From: CALAMD01 sp035301025
Lineage (GTDB): Bacteria > Bacillota > Bacilli > Bacillales > Amphibacillaceae
Direction: 5' to 3'
Length of the DNA: 26,448 nucleotides
NCBI GenBank assembly: GCA_035301025.1
Contig: DATGUV010000100.1
Coordinates: 1-26,448, forward strand
Shown here one piece after another: positions 16,077 to 23,395 of this stretch (positions are counted from its first letter, which is position 1; each line of letters begins with the position of its first letter). Under the pieces are notes generated by a model that did no database searches, had not been told where the DNA came from, and saw nothing but the letters and a program-made list of their open reading frames with translations. A program made the translations under genes and the position numbers.

Positions 16077-16303
16077 TATTTCACGTGCAATATGCCCATT
16101 TTTTGAAGTTCCGTAATGTCAACATTTGCTGCAGCGCTATTTTGCTCTTTAATATCTAGATAAATTTCTTTCCGATGAATTTCAATATTTTTTGGTGCAT
16201 CAATACCTAATTTAATTTGATCCCCTTCTATACCCATAACTGTAATTTCAATGTCGTCTCCAATGATAATAGATTCATTGCTCTTCCGTCTTAATATGAG
16301 CAT
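16076..16303 (-). CDS. csrA: carbon storage regulator CsrA
   Basis: CsrA is a dimeric RNA-binding protein that in B. subtilis represses translation of flagellin mRNA and is antagonised by FliW. The 75-residue protein begins MLILRRKSNESIIIGDDIEI and carries the family RKEIYLDI. It overlaps the fliW stop by one base, and AAAGGGGGG precedes its ATG. The stop codon touches repeat copy F, and hag, the usual next gene and target, is not here. The regulator remains linked to FliW but separated from its classical target. Confidence 0.97.
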   Translation of the reverse strand: MLILRRKSNESIIIGDDIEITVMGIEGDQIKLGIDAPKNIEIHRKEIYLDIKEQNSAAANVDITELQKMGILHVK

Positions 16304-16761
16304 TAAGAACCCCCCTTTGCTTCAGATGAAACAAAGGATGCAAGTGGTGTTTTTGTTGCATATTCACTTGTTTCAATAATACATTGCTTTCCTTGTTTTT
16401 CCCTTGTATTGATCACGATTGGTGCTTTTAAATTTAATGAACTTTGCTCAAATGGGCTCTTCACTGTTACAATTACACGGACGATAACATCCTCTATATG
16501 CTTGATTGCCATTCGTTCAATTGTTGCGTCGTCCAATGTAAATTCATATGCGCTTGTTAACATATATGGATCAATAACGATAAATGCTAGAGAAGGTGTA
16601 TGAATGGATTGTAATGCTTGAAATGCAACATTTCCCACATGGGACATATCCATTAACACAAACTCTTTCTCCTCTTCAAAGCCAGGAATCCCGGCTGGAA
16701 ACTGAATTATATGTGAGTGATCAATAATGATTTCCCCTCCATACTTTGTTCCTAATTTCAT
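16303..16761 (-). CDS. fliW: flagellar assembly factor FliW
   Basis: FliW binds flagellin and, when free, sequesters CsrA, closing a feedback loop on flagellin synthesis. Family features are the early FPAGIPGFEEEKEF and the region LAFIVIDPY. The ATG at 16761 (MKLGTKYGG) fits AAGGGTGG eight bases upstream. A GTG at 16773 is an alternative but overlaps that site. It is coupled to csrA by a one-base overlap. Confidence 0.95.
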   Translation of the reverse strand: MKLGTKYGGEIIIDHSHIIQFPAGIPGFEEEKEFVLMDMSHVGNVAFQALQSIHTPSLAFIVIDPYMLTSAYEFTLDDATIERMAIKHIEDVIVRVIVTVKSPFEQSSLNLKAPIVINTREKQGKQCIIETSEYATKTPLASFVSSEAKGGS

Positions 16762-16781
16762 ATCCAAAACCACCCTTTCTC

Positions 16782-17360
16782 TTATATACGCTCAAAAAAT
16801 TGTGGATCTACTGTAATGTCCAAAGAGGGATATTCCTCCATATAAATAGATAAATTCCCTTGGACGAAGTTAATTTCCACCGGTCTTGTATGTGCTTCTA
16901 TTTTTGGACTTTTAGTTGTTACTTGGATATCTACAGAACCTTTTTCATATTCAAACTGCACGGAAAGTGATCCTGGAATAAATGTTACTCCGAGTTCTTT
17001 TAATGCCTGATATGCATTTGCTTCTGCTTGTTGTATAATTGTGTTCCCACCATGTTCAATACGCATTAATTCTGACCCTTGGCTTGCTCTACGCCCTATT
17101 CCTTCTAAATATGCTTGATACCCTTCTTGGGCGTGTTCCTGAATCATCCGCTTCACACTTTTTAAGCCCGCATCAGCAAATGCCTCTGTTTGATCGATAT
17201 GAAGAACACCATCTTTTGTTTCAATATTCATCTGTGCAGCAGGTTGTTCAATGGATAACTCTGCACGAGGTTGCGCCAACTCAACATATCCTTTAGTCGA
17301 CTCCATACCTATTCGCCCCATGTTCGATTGTAAATGTAGTTTTGGCATATACATGGACAT
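16782..17360 (-). CDS. yviE: YviE-like flagellar-cluster protein (DUF6470 type)
   Basis: The protein is of unknown biochemical function and is regularly found between flgL and fliW in Bacillaceae. The 192 residues begin MSMYMPKLHLQSNMGRIGME. The N-terminal third has repeated beta-like blocks (QPRAELSIEQPAAQMNIETK), a helical middle includes GIGRRASQGSELMRIEHGGN, and the C-terminal third is beta-rich (GSVDIQVTTKSPKIE). The call rests on position and general resemblance. AGAGGATGAT precedes the first ATG. A terminator-like hairpin separates it from flgL. Confidence 0.8.
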   Translation of the reverse strand: MSMYMPKLHLQSNMGRIGMESTKGYVELAQPRAELSIEQPAAQMNIETKDGVLHIDQTEAFADAGLKSVKRMIQEHAQEGYQAYLEGIGRRASQGSELMRIEHGGNTIIQQAEANAYQALKELGVTFIPGSLSVQFEYEKGSVDIQVTTKSPKIEAHTRPVEINFVQGNLSIYMEEYPSLDITVDPQFFERI

Positions 17361-17403
17361 ATCATCCTCTTTTCAATCCGACCGTTTACATATGTTTTCT
17401 ATG

Positions 17404-17441
17404 CAAAAACCCTGTAGTCGCGTGTCGCAAAACAGGGTTTC
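17404..17441 (-). terminator. hairpin with T-run between flgL and yviE
   Basis: AAACCCTGT (17407-17415) pairs perfectly with ACAGGGTTT (17432-17440); on the minus strand five T follow. It lies inside the flagellar gene series, ten bases past the flgL stop, so it may attenuate rather than end transcription into yviE-fliW-csrA. Confidence 0.75.
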
Positions 17442-17450
17442 CGTCATTAT

Positions 17451-18335
17451 TTACCTTAAAAAGTCGACTAAACTAGGTTGAATAATTCGTGATCCAGCAG
17501 AAAGTGCAGCTCTATGTAGACTTTCCTGTGTAATTAAGTTCGTAATCGCCTCTTCAAAATCAATGTCTTCATTTTCAGACATTGTTTTCTTCGCAATAAC
17601 AATTTGCTCATCTAATCGATCTTCAACAAGTTCTATTCGGTTCATTCTGGCACCTAAATCGGAACGAGCATTGATTGTATCGTTAATATGATGGTCTAAT
17701 GCCTCTATACGTCCATCTAATTCTGAACGATCTGCTTCGCCGCTTAAAATTGCTTTTAGTTCTGCAATATCATCAAATAATTGATTTGTAAAAACATCTT
17801 CAGGATTAACGTTTACTTTAATGCGTGTACCATTTCCTACTTCAATAATAACATCACTATTATCAGTAGAAACCTCATACCCGTCCTCTGTCCCTTTTAT
17901 CGGTCGCTCTTTCGTATTCGCTCCATTAAAAATGTGTTTTCCATTTACATTTGTATTTCCTAACTCCATTAAATGCTCTTCTAATTGCACCACTTCTTTT
18001 TGAATACTTTCAAGTTCATCTTTATCATTCGGAGAGTTACTCGCTTTAATCGTAAGCTCTCTTATTCGTTGCAATGCTTGAGTCGTTTGATCAAGTGCTG
18101 CGTCAGAGTTATCCATCCAGTTGTGGATTTCACCTATATTTCGTTTATACTGCTCAACTTCAGCTACTTGTGTTCGATATCCCATACCTTTCATGGCAAT
18201 GACTGGGTCGTCAGATGGTCGATTAATCTTTTTCCCAGTTGTAAGTTGTTCTAAATATGTTCCCATTTTTTGTTGGCTTGTCATTAAATTTCGTAACATA
18301 TTACCTGTTAACATTCCTTGAGTTACACGCATCAT
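17451..18335 (-). CDS. flgL: flagellar hook-filament junction protein FlgL
   Basis: FlgL (hook-associated protein 3) joins the hook-FlgK adaptor to the filament. The flagellin-like N terminus (RVTQGMLTGNMLRNL ... LTTGKKINRPSDDP) and C-terminal helix (ITNLITQESLHRAALSAGSR) are present. Of three consecutive ATGs, the second (18335) has the best distance to AAGGAG, which is part of the flgK stop region. At about 294 residues it is close to B. subtilis FlgL (298). It is co-transcribed with flgK. Confidence 0.95.
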   Translation of the reverse strand: MMRVTQGMLTGNMLRNLMTSQQKMGTYLEQLTTGKKINRPSDDPVIAMKGMGYRTQVAEVEQYKRNIGEIHNWMDNSDAALDQTTQALQRIRELTIKASNSPNDKDELESIQKEVVQLEEHLMELGNTNVNGKHIFNGANTKERPIKGTEDGYEVSTDNSDVIIEVGNGTRIKVNVNPEDVFTNQLFDDIAELKAILSGEADRSELDGRIEALDHHINDTINARSDLGARMNRIELVEDRLDEQIVIAKKTMSENEDIDFEEAITNLITQESLHRAALSAGSRIIQPSLVDFLR

Positions 18336-18345
18336 CATTCACTCC

Positions 18346-19884
18346 TTATCTTCCAACAATACCCATTCCATTGATGATTTTATCGAGCATTTCATCTATA
18401 GTCGTCATACTTCTCGCTGCTGCATTATATGCATGTTGGAATTGAATCATATTTGACATTTCTTCATCCAATGAAACCGCACTGACAGATAACCGTTGAT
18501 TGCTCACTTGAGAGCGCAAAATTTCCGTATTATCATACATTCGTTTTGCTTCTTGAGCATCAACTCCTAGATTTCCGATAATGGATTCATAAAAAGCATC
18601 AATCGATTGATTCTCTTCAAATGCACTTGATTCCTTATCCCAATCAGCAAAAGGCCGATCAAATACGTGTCCTAAGTTAATAGCATTTTTTCCGTCTCCA
18701 TCAAAGTCCATTGTCTCACTTGCAGCTATTAAATCAGGATGATCAATGATTTGCTGATGAACACGAATGTTTTCCGCTGTAATTGTGGCTCCCTCCTCAT
18801 TGGGGACAAAAAAATCAATTCCCGCTGATCCGTCAAGAGCAAATCCGTCCTTATGTACTTCATTAAAACGATACGCTAGTTCTGCTGCTAAATTGTCTAG
18901 TTGTTCCAACATATCTGGTAATACACCAACAAAATCTTCACTATTTTCTTTTTCATAACCGTACGTTTCGATCAGTGCAGATAAAGAACCAAGTGTATCG
19001 ATAAATTGGGAGGCTTCAATTGTTTCCCCATCAACTTCGATAGAAGAAACCCCTTCATTGGTTTTATGGACGCTTATGTTGTTGTATTCTCCCGCCTGTC
19101 CGTTTACTAGGACTCTTTCAGGATCAAAAGGTGTTCCTTTACTATCAGCTAACTTAATCGTAACAACACCGTCAGCAGAAGCTGGAGCTTCTCCACTACT
19201 TTCATGTGTTACATGAATATTTACAATTTCCGATAGCTCGTCGATCAAACGATCTCTATCATCATATAAATCATTCGCTACATACCCATGCGGTTCGATA
19301 GCGTTAATTTTTCCATTGATTTCATTGATTTGATGAAGGAGTGAATTTGCTTTTTTCACTGTAACATCAATTTGGCTCTCCTGTTCTGCACGTTGTGCTT
19401 GAATTGTTTTTGATAAATAGTTTAACGTATCAGCAACTGCTTCCCCTCGTCCGGATACAACAGACCGAGCGCCTGTGTTATCAGGGTTGACAGATAATGT
19501 TTGCAGGGATTCCCAAAATTGATCCATCGTATGACTTAAACCGCTTTTAGAAGGTTCATTTAACACTGTTTCCAGGCGACCAAGAGCTTTATTTTTAGTA
19601 TCCCAGTAACCTGCCTTACTGTTCTCGGCACGGTATTGCATGTCTAAAAATCGATCTCGCAATCTTTGAACGGTATCGATTTGAACCCCAGTCCCCATTT
19701 GTCCTGGAATGTGTGGACGATTCCGCGAAGCAGCTGGAAAAGGGGATGTTGTCTCAAAATTTACCCTTTGTCTAGAATATCCATCTGTATTGGCGTTTGA
19801 AATATTATGACCTGTTGTATATAAAGCAGATTGTTGGGCGAATAGGGCTTGTCGTGCCATCTCTAATCCGTGAAATGTACTCAT
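18346..19884 (-). CDS. flgK: flagellar hook-associated protein FlgK
   Basis: FlgK (hook-associated protein 1) is the first adaptor on the hook. The conserved N-terminal rod/hook motif (STFHGLEMARQALFAQQSA ... GHNISNANTDGYSRQRV) and C-terminal helix (SLDEEMSNMIQFQHAYNAAA ... DEMLDKIINGMG) are clear. The 512 residues are close to B. subtilis FlgK (507). AAGGAG lies eight bases before the ATG. It follows flgN and leads into flgL with ten bases between. Confidence 0.97.
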   Translation of the reverse strand: MSTFHGLEMARQALFAQQSALYTTGHNISNANTDGYSRQRVNFETTSPFPAASRNRPHIPGQMGTGVQIDTVQRLRDRFLDMQYRAENSKAGYWDTKNKALGRLETVLNEPSKSGLSHTMDQFWESLQTLSVNPDNTGARSVVSGRGEAVADTLNYLSKTIQAQRAEQESQIDVTVKKANSLLHQINEINGKINAIEPHGYVANDLYDDRDRLIDELSEIVNIHVTHESSGEAPASADGVVTIKLADSKGTPFDPERVLVNGQAGEYNNISVHKTNEGVSSIEVDGETIEASQFIDTLGSLSALIETYGYEKENSEDFVGVLPDMLEQLDNLAAELAYRFNEVHKDGFALDGSAGIDFFVPNEEGATITAENIRVHQQIIDHPDLIAASETMDFDGDGKNAINLGHVFDRPFADWDKESSAFEENQSIDAFYESIIGNLGVDAQEAKRMYDNTEILRSQVSNQRLSVSAVSLDEEMSNMIQFQHAYNAAARSMTTIDEMLDKIINGMGIVGR

Positions 19885-19918
19885 ATGGTTAACTCCTTTA
19901 TGTTGAACTGCTTGAACA

Positions 19919-20410
19919 TTAGGCTTTTGAATCGAAAACCGAACGTTTTACGTGTGGTGTTTGAGTGTTTTTCTTTCCGTAATTCATTTGTTGAATGGAA
20001 GGTTGTAACATATGCAAGGACATATGTACAAACTGGAGAGACTGTTGAATGAGTCCATGATTCAAATGTTCTTGTTCTTTAATATCTTTAATTAAATAGG
20101 TTAAATTTGTTGTTATCTTCTCAAGTGCCGCTTGTTCATTACCTTGAAGCCTCTCAAGCATATTCGTTATGGTTCGATCGATTTCAGGAGGTAATTGTCT
20201 ACTCACAAACCATTCTTCAACTTGATTCACTCGAATGGCTTCTTCTTTTTCAATATACTGAGATAACATTTTTTCTTTTGCTAACATTGGTTGAATCCCA
20301 TCCATGTTCCCACTTTTAATAACTTCCGTTTTTTCAACGGATACTTTTTTTAGTTGCTCGTGATAGTTCACGAGTTTTTGAATGCTTTGAATGACTTGTT
20401 CGCAAGACAT
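19919..20410 (-). CDS. flgN: flagellar export chaperone FlgN (YvyG-like)
   Basis: FlgN-type chaperones bind FlgK and FlgL before export. The 163-residue protein is almost entirely helical (VIQSIQKLVNYHEQLKKVSV, then a long Glu/Gln-rich coil). Sequence conservation in this family is low, so the call leans on its place between flgM and flgK. AAGGAGG, overlapping the flgM stop, lies six bases before the ATG, so the two are translationally linked. Confidence 0.88.
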   Translation of the reverse strand: MSCEQVIQSIQKLVNYHEQLKKVSVEKTEVIKSGNMDGIQPMLAKEKMLSQYIEKEEAIRVNQVEEWFVSRQLPPEIDRTITNMLERLQGNEQAALEKITTNLTYLIKDIKEQEHLNHGLIQQSLQFVHMSLHMLQPSIQQMNYGKKNTQTPHVKRSVFDSKA

Positions 20411-20421
20411 CAGTAGCCTCC

Positions 20422-20688
20422 TTATTTATCCTTTGACCATGTTTCCATTAATTTTTGAGCGATTTTTTCAGGTTGCACTTTATATGTTCCATTTTCGTAG
20501 GATTGCTTAATTTGATTTACATATTGAGCACGTTTATTCTCATTTTGATTTCCTTTTTGTAAACGTTGTGCTTCCTTAGAAATTTCTAATCGATCCGTTT
20601 GTTTTTTATAGGATTGTTTCTCGATCGACTGATGTGCATGTTCTTTATATACATTTACTTGTGAATGTGTTGGGCCTTGTATTTTCAA
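20422..20688 (-). CDS. flgM: anti-sigma factor FlgM
   Basis: FlgM holds sigma-D inactive until the hook-basal body is finished. The 88-residue protein has the family DRLEISKEAQRLQ centre and the C-terminal sigma-binding region (YVNQIKQSYENGTYKVQPEK). It uses a TTG start (20688) behind GAGGTGAGG. It lies in yvyF-flgM-flgN as in B. subtilis. I did not find a sigma-D promoter directly upstream, where B. subtilis has one. Confidence 0.94.
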   Translation of the reverse strand: MKIQGPTHSQVNVYKEHAHQSIEKQSYKKQTDRLEISKEAQRLQKGNQNENKRAQYVNQIKQSYENGTYKVQPEKIAQKLMETWSKDK

Positions 20689-20720
20689 TTCCTCACCTCA
20701 TACCTTCTTAATGGAATGAT

Positions 20721-21146
20721 TTATTTTTTTCTTTGATGATCTAACGTGAAGTATGTGTTCGCTCTTGTTTGTTCTTCTTTTAATATCTCACTTTTTGCAA
20801 GAATGGCGTCATGATTTTCCAAAGCTTTTAATAATTCTTTAGAACATTCGGTACATAGCTTTCCCGAAGTAATCGGTTCTCCACATTGTTCACATGGATA
20901 GGCGAGCTTTGGAAATTGGGAAGTGCGTAAACGTTTTTCTTTCACGAATTTGATAATTAGTTCCTCTTCTACTTCGGTAGCTATCACAATTTCTTGAATC
21001 GTTGCTTCTCTATTTTGTTGTTTTTTTAGAAATTGATATACAATTTCAAATGCTTCTTCTTCCGCTTTATAACAAGATGGACATATATCTCGTAAGCTTT
21101 TTACAAATACATTTCCACATCGTGGGCAATTTGCTAAGCTTTGCAT
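20721..21146 (-). CDS. yvyF: YvyF-like flagellar operon protein with two zinc-ribbon pairs
   Basis: The protein is of uncertain function and is conserved next to flgM in Bacillales. Four CxxC knuckles are visible: Cys7/Cys10 with Cys22/Cys25, and Cys85/Cys88 with Cys98/Cys101, enclosing a helix-turn-helix-like segment (about 45-75, ATIQEIVIATEVEEELIIKF). The layout suggests a nucleic-acid-binding regulator; that is inference. Length is 141 residues. It follows comFC and begins the flagellar series. Confidence 0.88.
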   Translation of the reverse strand: MQSLANCPRCGNVFVKSLRDICPSCYKAEEEAFEIVYQFLKKQQNREATIQEIVIATEVEEELIIKFVKEKRLRTSQFPKLAYPCEQCGEPITSGKLCTECSKELLKALENHDAILAKSEILKEEQTRANTYFTLDHQRKK

Positions 21147-21204
21147 GTTCTGCCACCTCTTTCGTCGATATTATACCATAACTTTTTGCTTTCTTTTCAC
21201 CGTT

Positions 21205-21885
21205 CTAACTACGAACAAGTGTGAATGCATCTACCTTTGGACAACCATTTTCTTTTAAAATAGCACTTGCTTGACGCAACGTTGTCCCAGTTGTATATAT
21301 ATCATCGACCAAAAGAACGGGATTGTTAATACTTTTTGATAAAATAAATGGATTTTTTGAAGATATTCGTTCTCGTTTGGATTTTTTTGCCTGTTTTTCA
21401 TGATGTTCACGTGTGAGAAGAAGGGCAGGTTGTGGAGTAATCCACTTCGCAATCATTTCTGCTTGATTAAATGCGCGCTCATACAAACGCTCTTTACTTA
21501 GCGGAATAGGTACAACAACTGTTTCTTTATCGAGGATGGATTTTTGGTGAAAGTATGTCTCAACAAAAGGCTTAAACAAAAACCCCAACTCATAATCACC
21601 TCGATATTTCCACTGAGCAAAAATTTTCTGAACCAAGTCTGTGTATGAAAAAATTGAACGATTCCTGTGAAGTGTATCTAAATGTGGACGTCTTTTCTTC
21701 CATTGCAAACAATCAGAACATGTATCTATTCGACTACTTGTGCCACAAATAGAACACGTTTTTCCTTCAATTGGTTTAAGTTGGTCCAAACATGAATGAC
21801 ACACGTGCCTATGCTTTGGTGGTTGAAAAAACATACTAAAAGTGAGGGTAGTTTCCATGGGGGATAAACAAATAAGACATTCCAA
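21205..21885 (-). CDS. comFC: competence protein ComFC, phosphoribosyltransferase-like
   Basis: ComFC takes part in DNA uptake during competence. It has N-terminal zinc knuckles (Cys3/6, Cys29/32, Cys44/47, Cys56/59) and a type I phosphoribosyltransferase domain with the PRPP motif VLLVDDIYTTGTT (190-202). The upstream frame is closed by a TGA just before the start, so the TTG at 21885, behind AGGTG, is the only reasonable start near the first Cys pair. At 226 residues it is slightly shorter than B. subtilis ComFC. comFB is not present between it and comFA; an spx-like/tetR pair and repeat copy G intervene, so it may need its own promoter. Confidence 0.93.
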   Translation of the reverse strand: MECLICLSPMETTLTFSMFFQPPKHRHVCHSCLDQLKPIEGKTCSICGTSSRIDTCSDCLQWKKRRPHLDTLHRNRSIFSYTDLVQKIFAQWKYRGDYELGFLFKPFVETYFHQKSILDKETVVVPIPLSKERLYERAFNQAEMIAKWITPQPALLLTREHHEKQAKKSKRERISSKNPFILSKSINNPVLLVDDIYTTGTTLRQASAILKENGCPKVDAFTLVRS

Positions 21886-22003
21886 AGATGATCACACCTA
21901 TTCATTTATTAATGTAGATATTGCTTGAAAAAGGGTAGTGTAGAAAGGGGAATAAAAATCGTGCTCCTACAAATACCTTTTAACATTTGTGAATATTGAT
22001 AGA

Positions 22004-22123
22004 TGAATGCATTTCATAATCCGTTGTTTATGCAACGTCAACACATCATGTAGTTACGCAGACTCATCCGAAACTACATGCTGTATTGAACAAAGCTCGT
22101 TTTAGTATGGATAAAATTCACTC
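22004..22123 (+). repeat. 117-bp palindromic repeat, copy G (plus orientation, 120 bp)
   Basis: Left end TGAATGCATTTCATAAT, centre CATGTAGTTACGCAGACTCA followed by GAAACTACATG, right end ATAAAATTCACTCA. The gap 21886-22188 between comFC and the spx-like gene holds this and no gene; no clear comFC promoter was found. Confidence 0.82.
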
Positions 22124-22188
22124 ACATATCATTCATTTCATTGGGTTTTGCAGAAGCATACGATGACTAAATTAGCGATGCATCATTT

Positions 22189-22590
22189 TTACATATGACT
22201 CGGAAGGACATCTTGATTGCCCCAAATAAATTTACGCATATTTCTCGGTAAAAACTGACGAATTTCATGCGCGTCATATCCAACTAACACGCGTTTTTTG
22301 TCCATTATAATTGGGCGACGTAAAAGAGTCGGAAATTCGCGAATATACGTATATAACTTTTTCAAAGAAATACTTGCAAAATCAATATCTAATGTGCGAT
22401 ATGCTTCAGAACGTGTGGAAATAATCTCCTCTGTTCCTTTTTCTGTTTTCTCAAGGATAGAAAAGAATTCTTTTTCTGTTAAAGGTTGATGAACGATATG
22501 CCGAAATTCATATGGAATATCATGGTCCATGAACCATTGGATAGCTTTCTTTGATGATGAGCATGTAGATCCAAATAATGTTATCGTCAT
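22189..22590 (-). CDS. Spx/ArsC-family regulator with CxxS in place of the CxxC switch
   Basis: Spx proteins bind the RNA polymerase alpha C-terminal domain and redirect transcription under thiol stress. This 133-residue protein aligns with Spx without gaps at the key sites: Cys10, Gly52 (TEKGTEEIISTR, needed for alpha binding in Spx), Arg60 and Arg92 in RRPII. Position 13 is Ser (C-S-S-S) where Spx has the second redox Cys, so no intramolecular disulphide switch can form. The ATG at 22590 after AAAGGTGA is preferred over a GTG at 22599. It lies 47 bases after tetR on the same strand, probably in one operon. It is a paralogue rather than the housekeeping Spx, which is normally elsewhere in the genome. 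Confidence 0.9.
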   Translation of the reverse strand: MTITLFGSTCSSSKKAIQWFMDHDIPYEFRHIVHQPLTEKEFFSILEKTEKGTEEIISTRSEAYRTLDIDFASISLKKLYTYIREFPTLLRRPIIMDKKRVLVGYDAHEIRQFLPRNMRKFIWGNQDVLPSHM

Positions 22591-22637
22591 TTGTTTCACC
22601 TTTCCTTTTTCAAATAGTTTGTGTAAGGATCAAACAC

Positions 22638-23261
22638 TTACACATGTTCCCTTTTAAAGATGCCTCTTTTTAATAAGGATAGCTGCATATTAAAGCGGTG
22701 ATTCGCTTGTTCAATCGTTAAATCTCTTGCAAAAGAGTGCACCACATTGTGCATGGTGATTGAAAATACGAGTTCAATAATATGATGTAACTCCTCAAGG
22801 GTATCATAGTTTAAAGGTGTTTTATCAATGCCTTTGATTAATCTTTTATATTCTCTTTGAAGCTCCTCTTTTCGAAGACGAAAGGAAAATGTTTGCTCTA
22901 CTTTTACGTTCATATGGAGAAATGCTTGTTTAAAAAAATCTCGATTCGTTCTTTCATGAAATTTTTCCAACATCCATGTGAACATATTTGGAATGGCTTT
23001 AAATAAATCATAGTCATATTTGCGCAAATACAATAGTAAACTTTCCTGCGATTGCTTTGCATGTGTCTCTAATAAATAGTAAAATACATCTTCTTTATCC
23101 TTAAAATATTGATAAAAACTACCTCTAGCCACATTCGCTTCATGAATAATATTTGCAATAGAAGCATCATGTAATGGAACTCGCGAAAATTCATTCATTG
23201 CCGCCTGTAACAATACTGCTTGTTTTTGATCTGGCAAATTAAAAAATGTTTGTTTTGGCAC
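22638..23261 (-). CDS. TetR/AcrR-family transcriptional regulator
   Basis: This is a one-component repressor. The N-terminal helix-turn-helix (about 30-58: DASIANIIHEANVARGSFYQ then YFKDKEDVF) has the TetR signature; the C-terminal 140 residues form a helical ligand-binding domain of unknown specificity. The start codon is GTG (23261) behind GAGGTGA. Directly upstream are a strong promoter and two identical operators, one between -35 and -10 and one just after the start point, which indicates autorepression and co-control of the spx-like gene. The pair is inserted inside the comF locus. Confidence 0.93.
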   Translation of the reverse strand: MPKQTFFNLPDQKQAVLLQAAMNEFSRVPLHDASIANIIHEANVARGSFYQYFKDKEDVFYYLLETHAKQSQESLLLYLRKYDYDLFKAIPNMFTWMLEKFHERTNRDFFKQAFLHMNVKVEQTFSFRLRKEELQREYKRLIKGIDKTPLNYDTLEELHHIIELVFSITMHNVVHSFARDLTIEQANHRFNMQLSLLKRGIFKREHV

Positions 23262-23280
23262 AAATTCACCTCACATTACA

Positions 23281-23300
23281 AAATGACACGTCGTCACTTG
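23281..23300. promoter_or_regulatory. operator O2 of the tetR promoter
   Basis: AAATGACACGTCGTCACTTG is an imperfect palindrome with AAATGAC / GTCACTT arms. It is identical to O1 33 bases away. It lies at about +2 to +21 of the predicted transcript. Confidence 0.85.
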
Positions 23301-23308
23301 ATGCTTTT

Positions 23309-23337
23309 ATCATAAATGACACGTCGTCACTTGTCAA
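23309..23337 (-). promoter_or_regulatory. vegetative promoter of the tetR-spx-like operon
   Basis: On the minus strand a perfect -35 TTGACA (23337-23332), a 17-base spacer and TATGAT (23314-23309) form a near-consensus sigma-A promoter. Transcription would start near 23302. The spacer consists almost entirely of operator O1. Confidence 0.88.
23314..23333. promoter_or_regulatory. operator O1 of the tetR promoter
   Basis: This is a perfect 20-bp copy of the O2 sequence, lying between and touching the -35 and -10 hexamers. A TetR dimer bound here would block RNA polymerase directly. Confidence 0.87.
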
Positions 23338-23395
23338 TACGTATTCTTGAATCGATGGATAAAACGGCGATGGATGTTCACTATTTGTTCACTTT

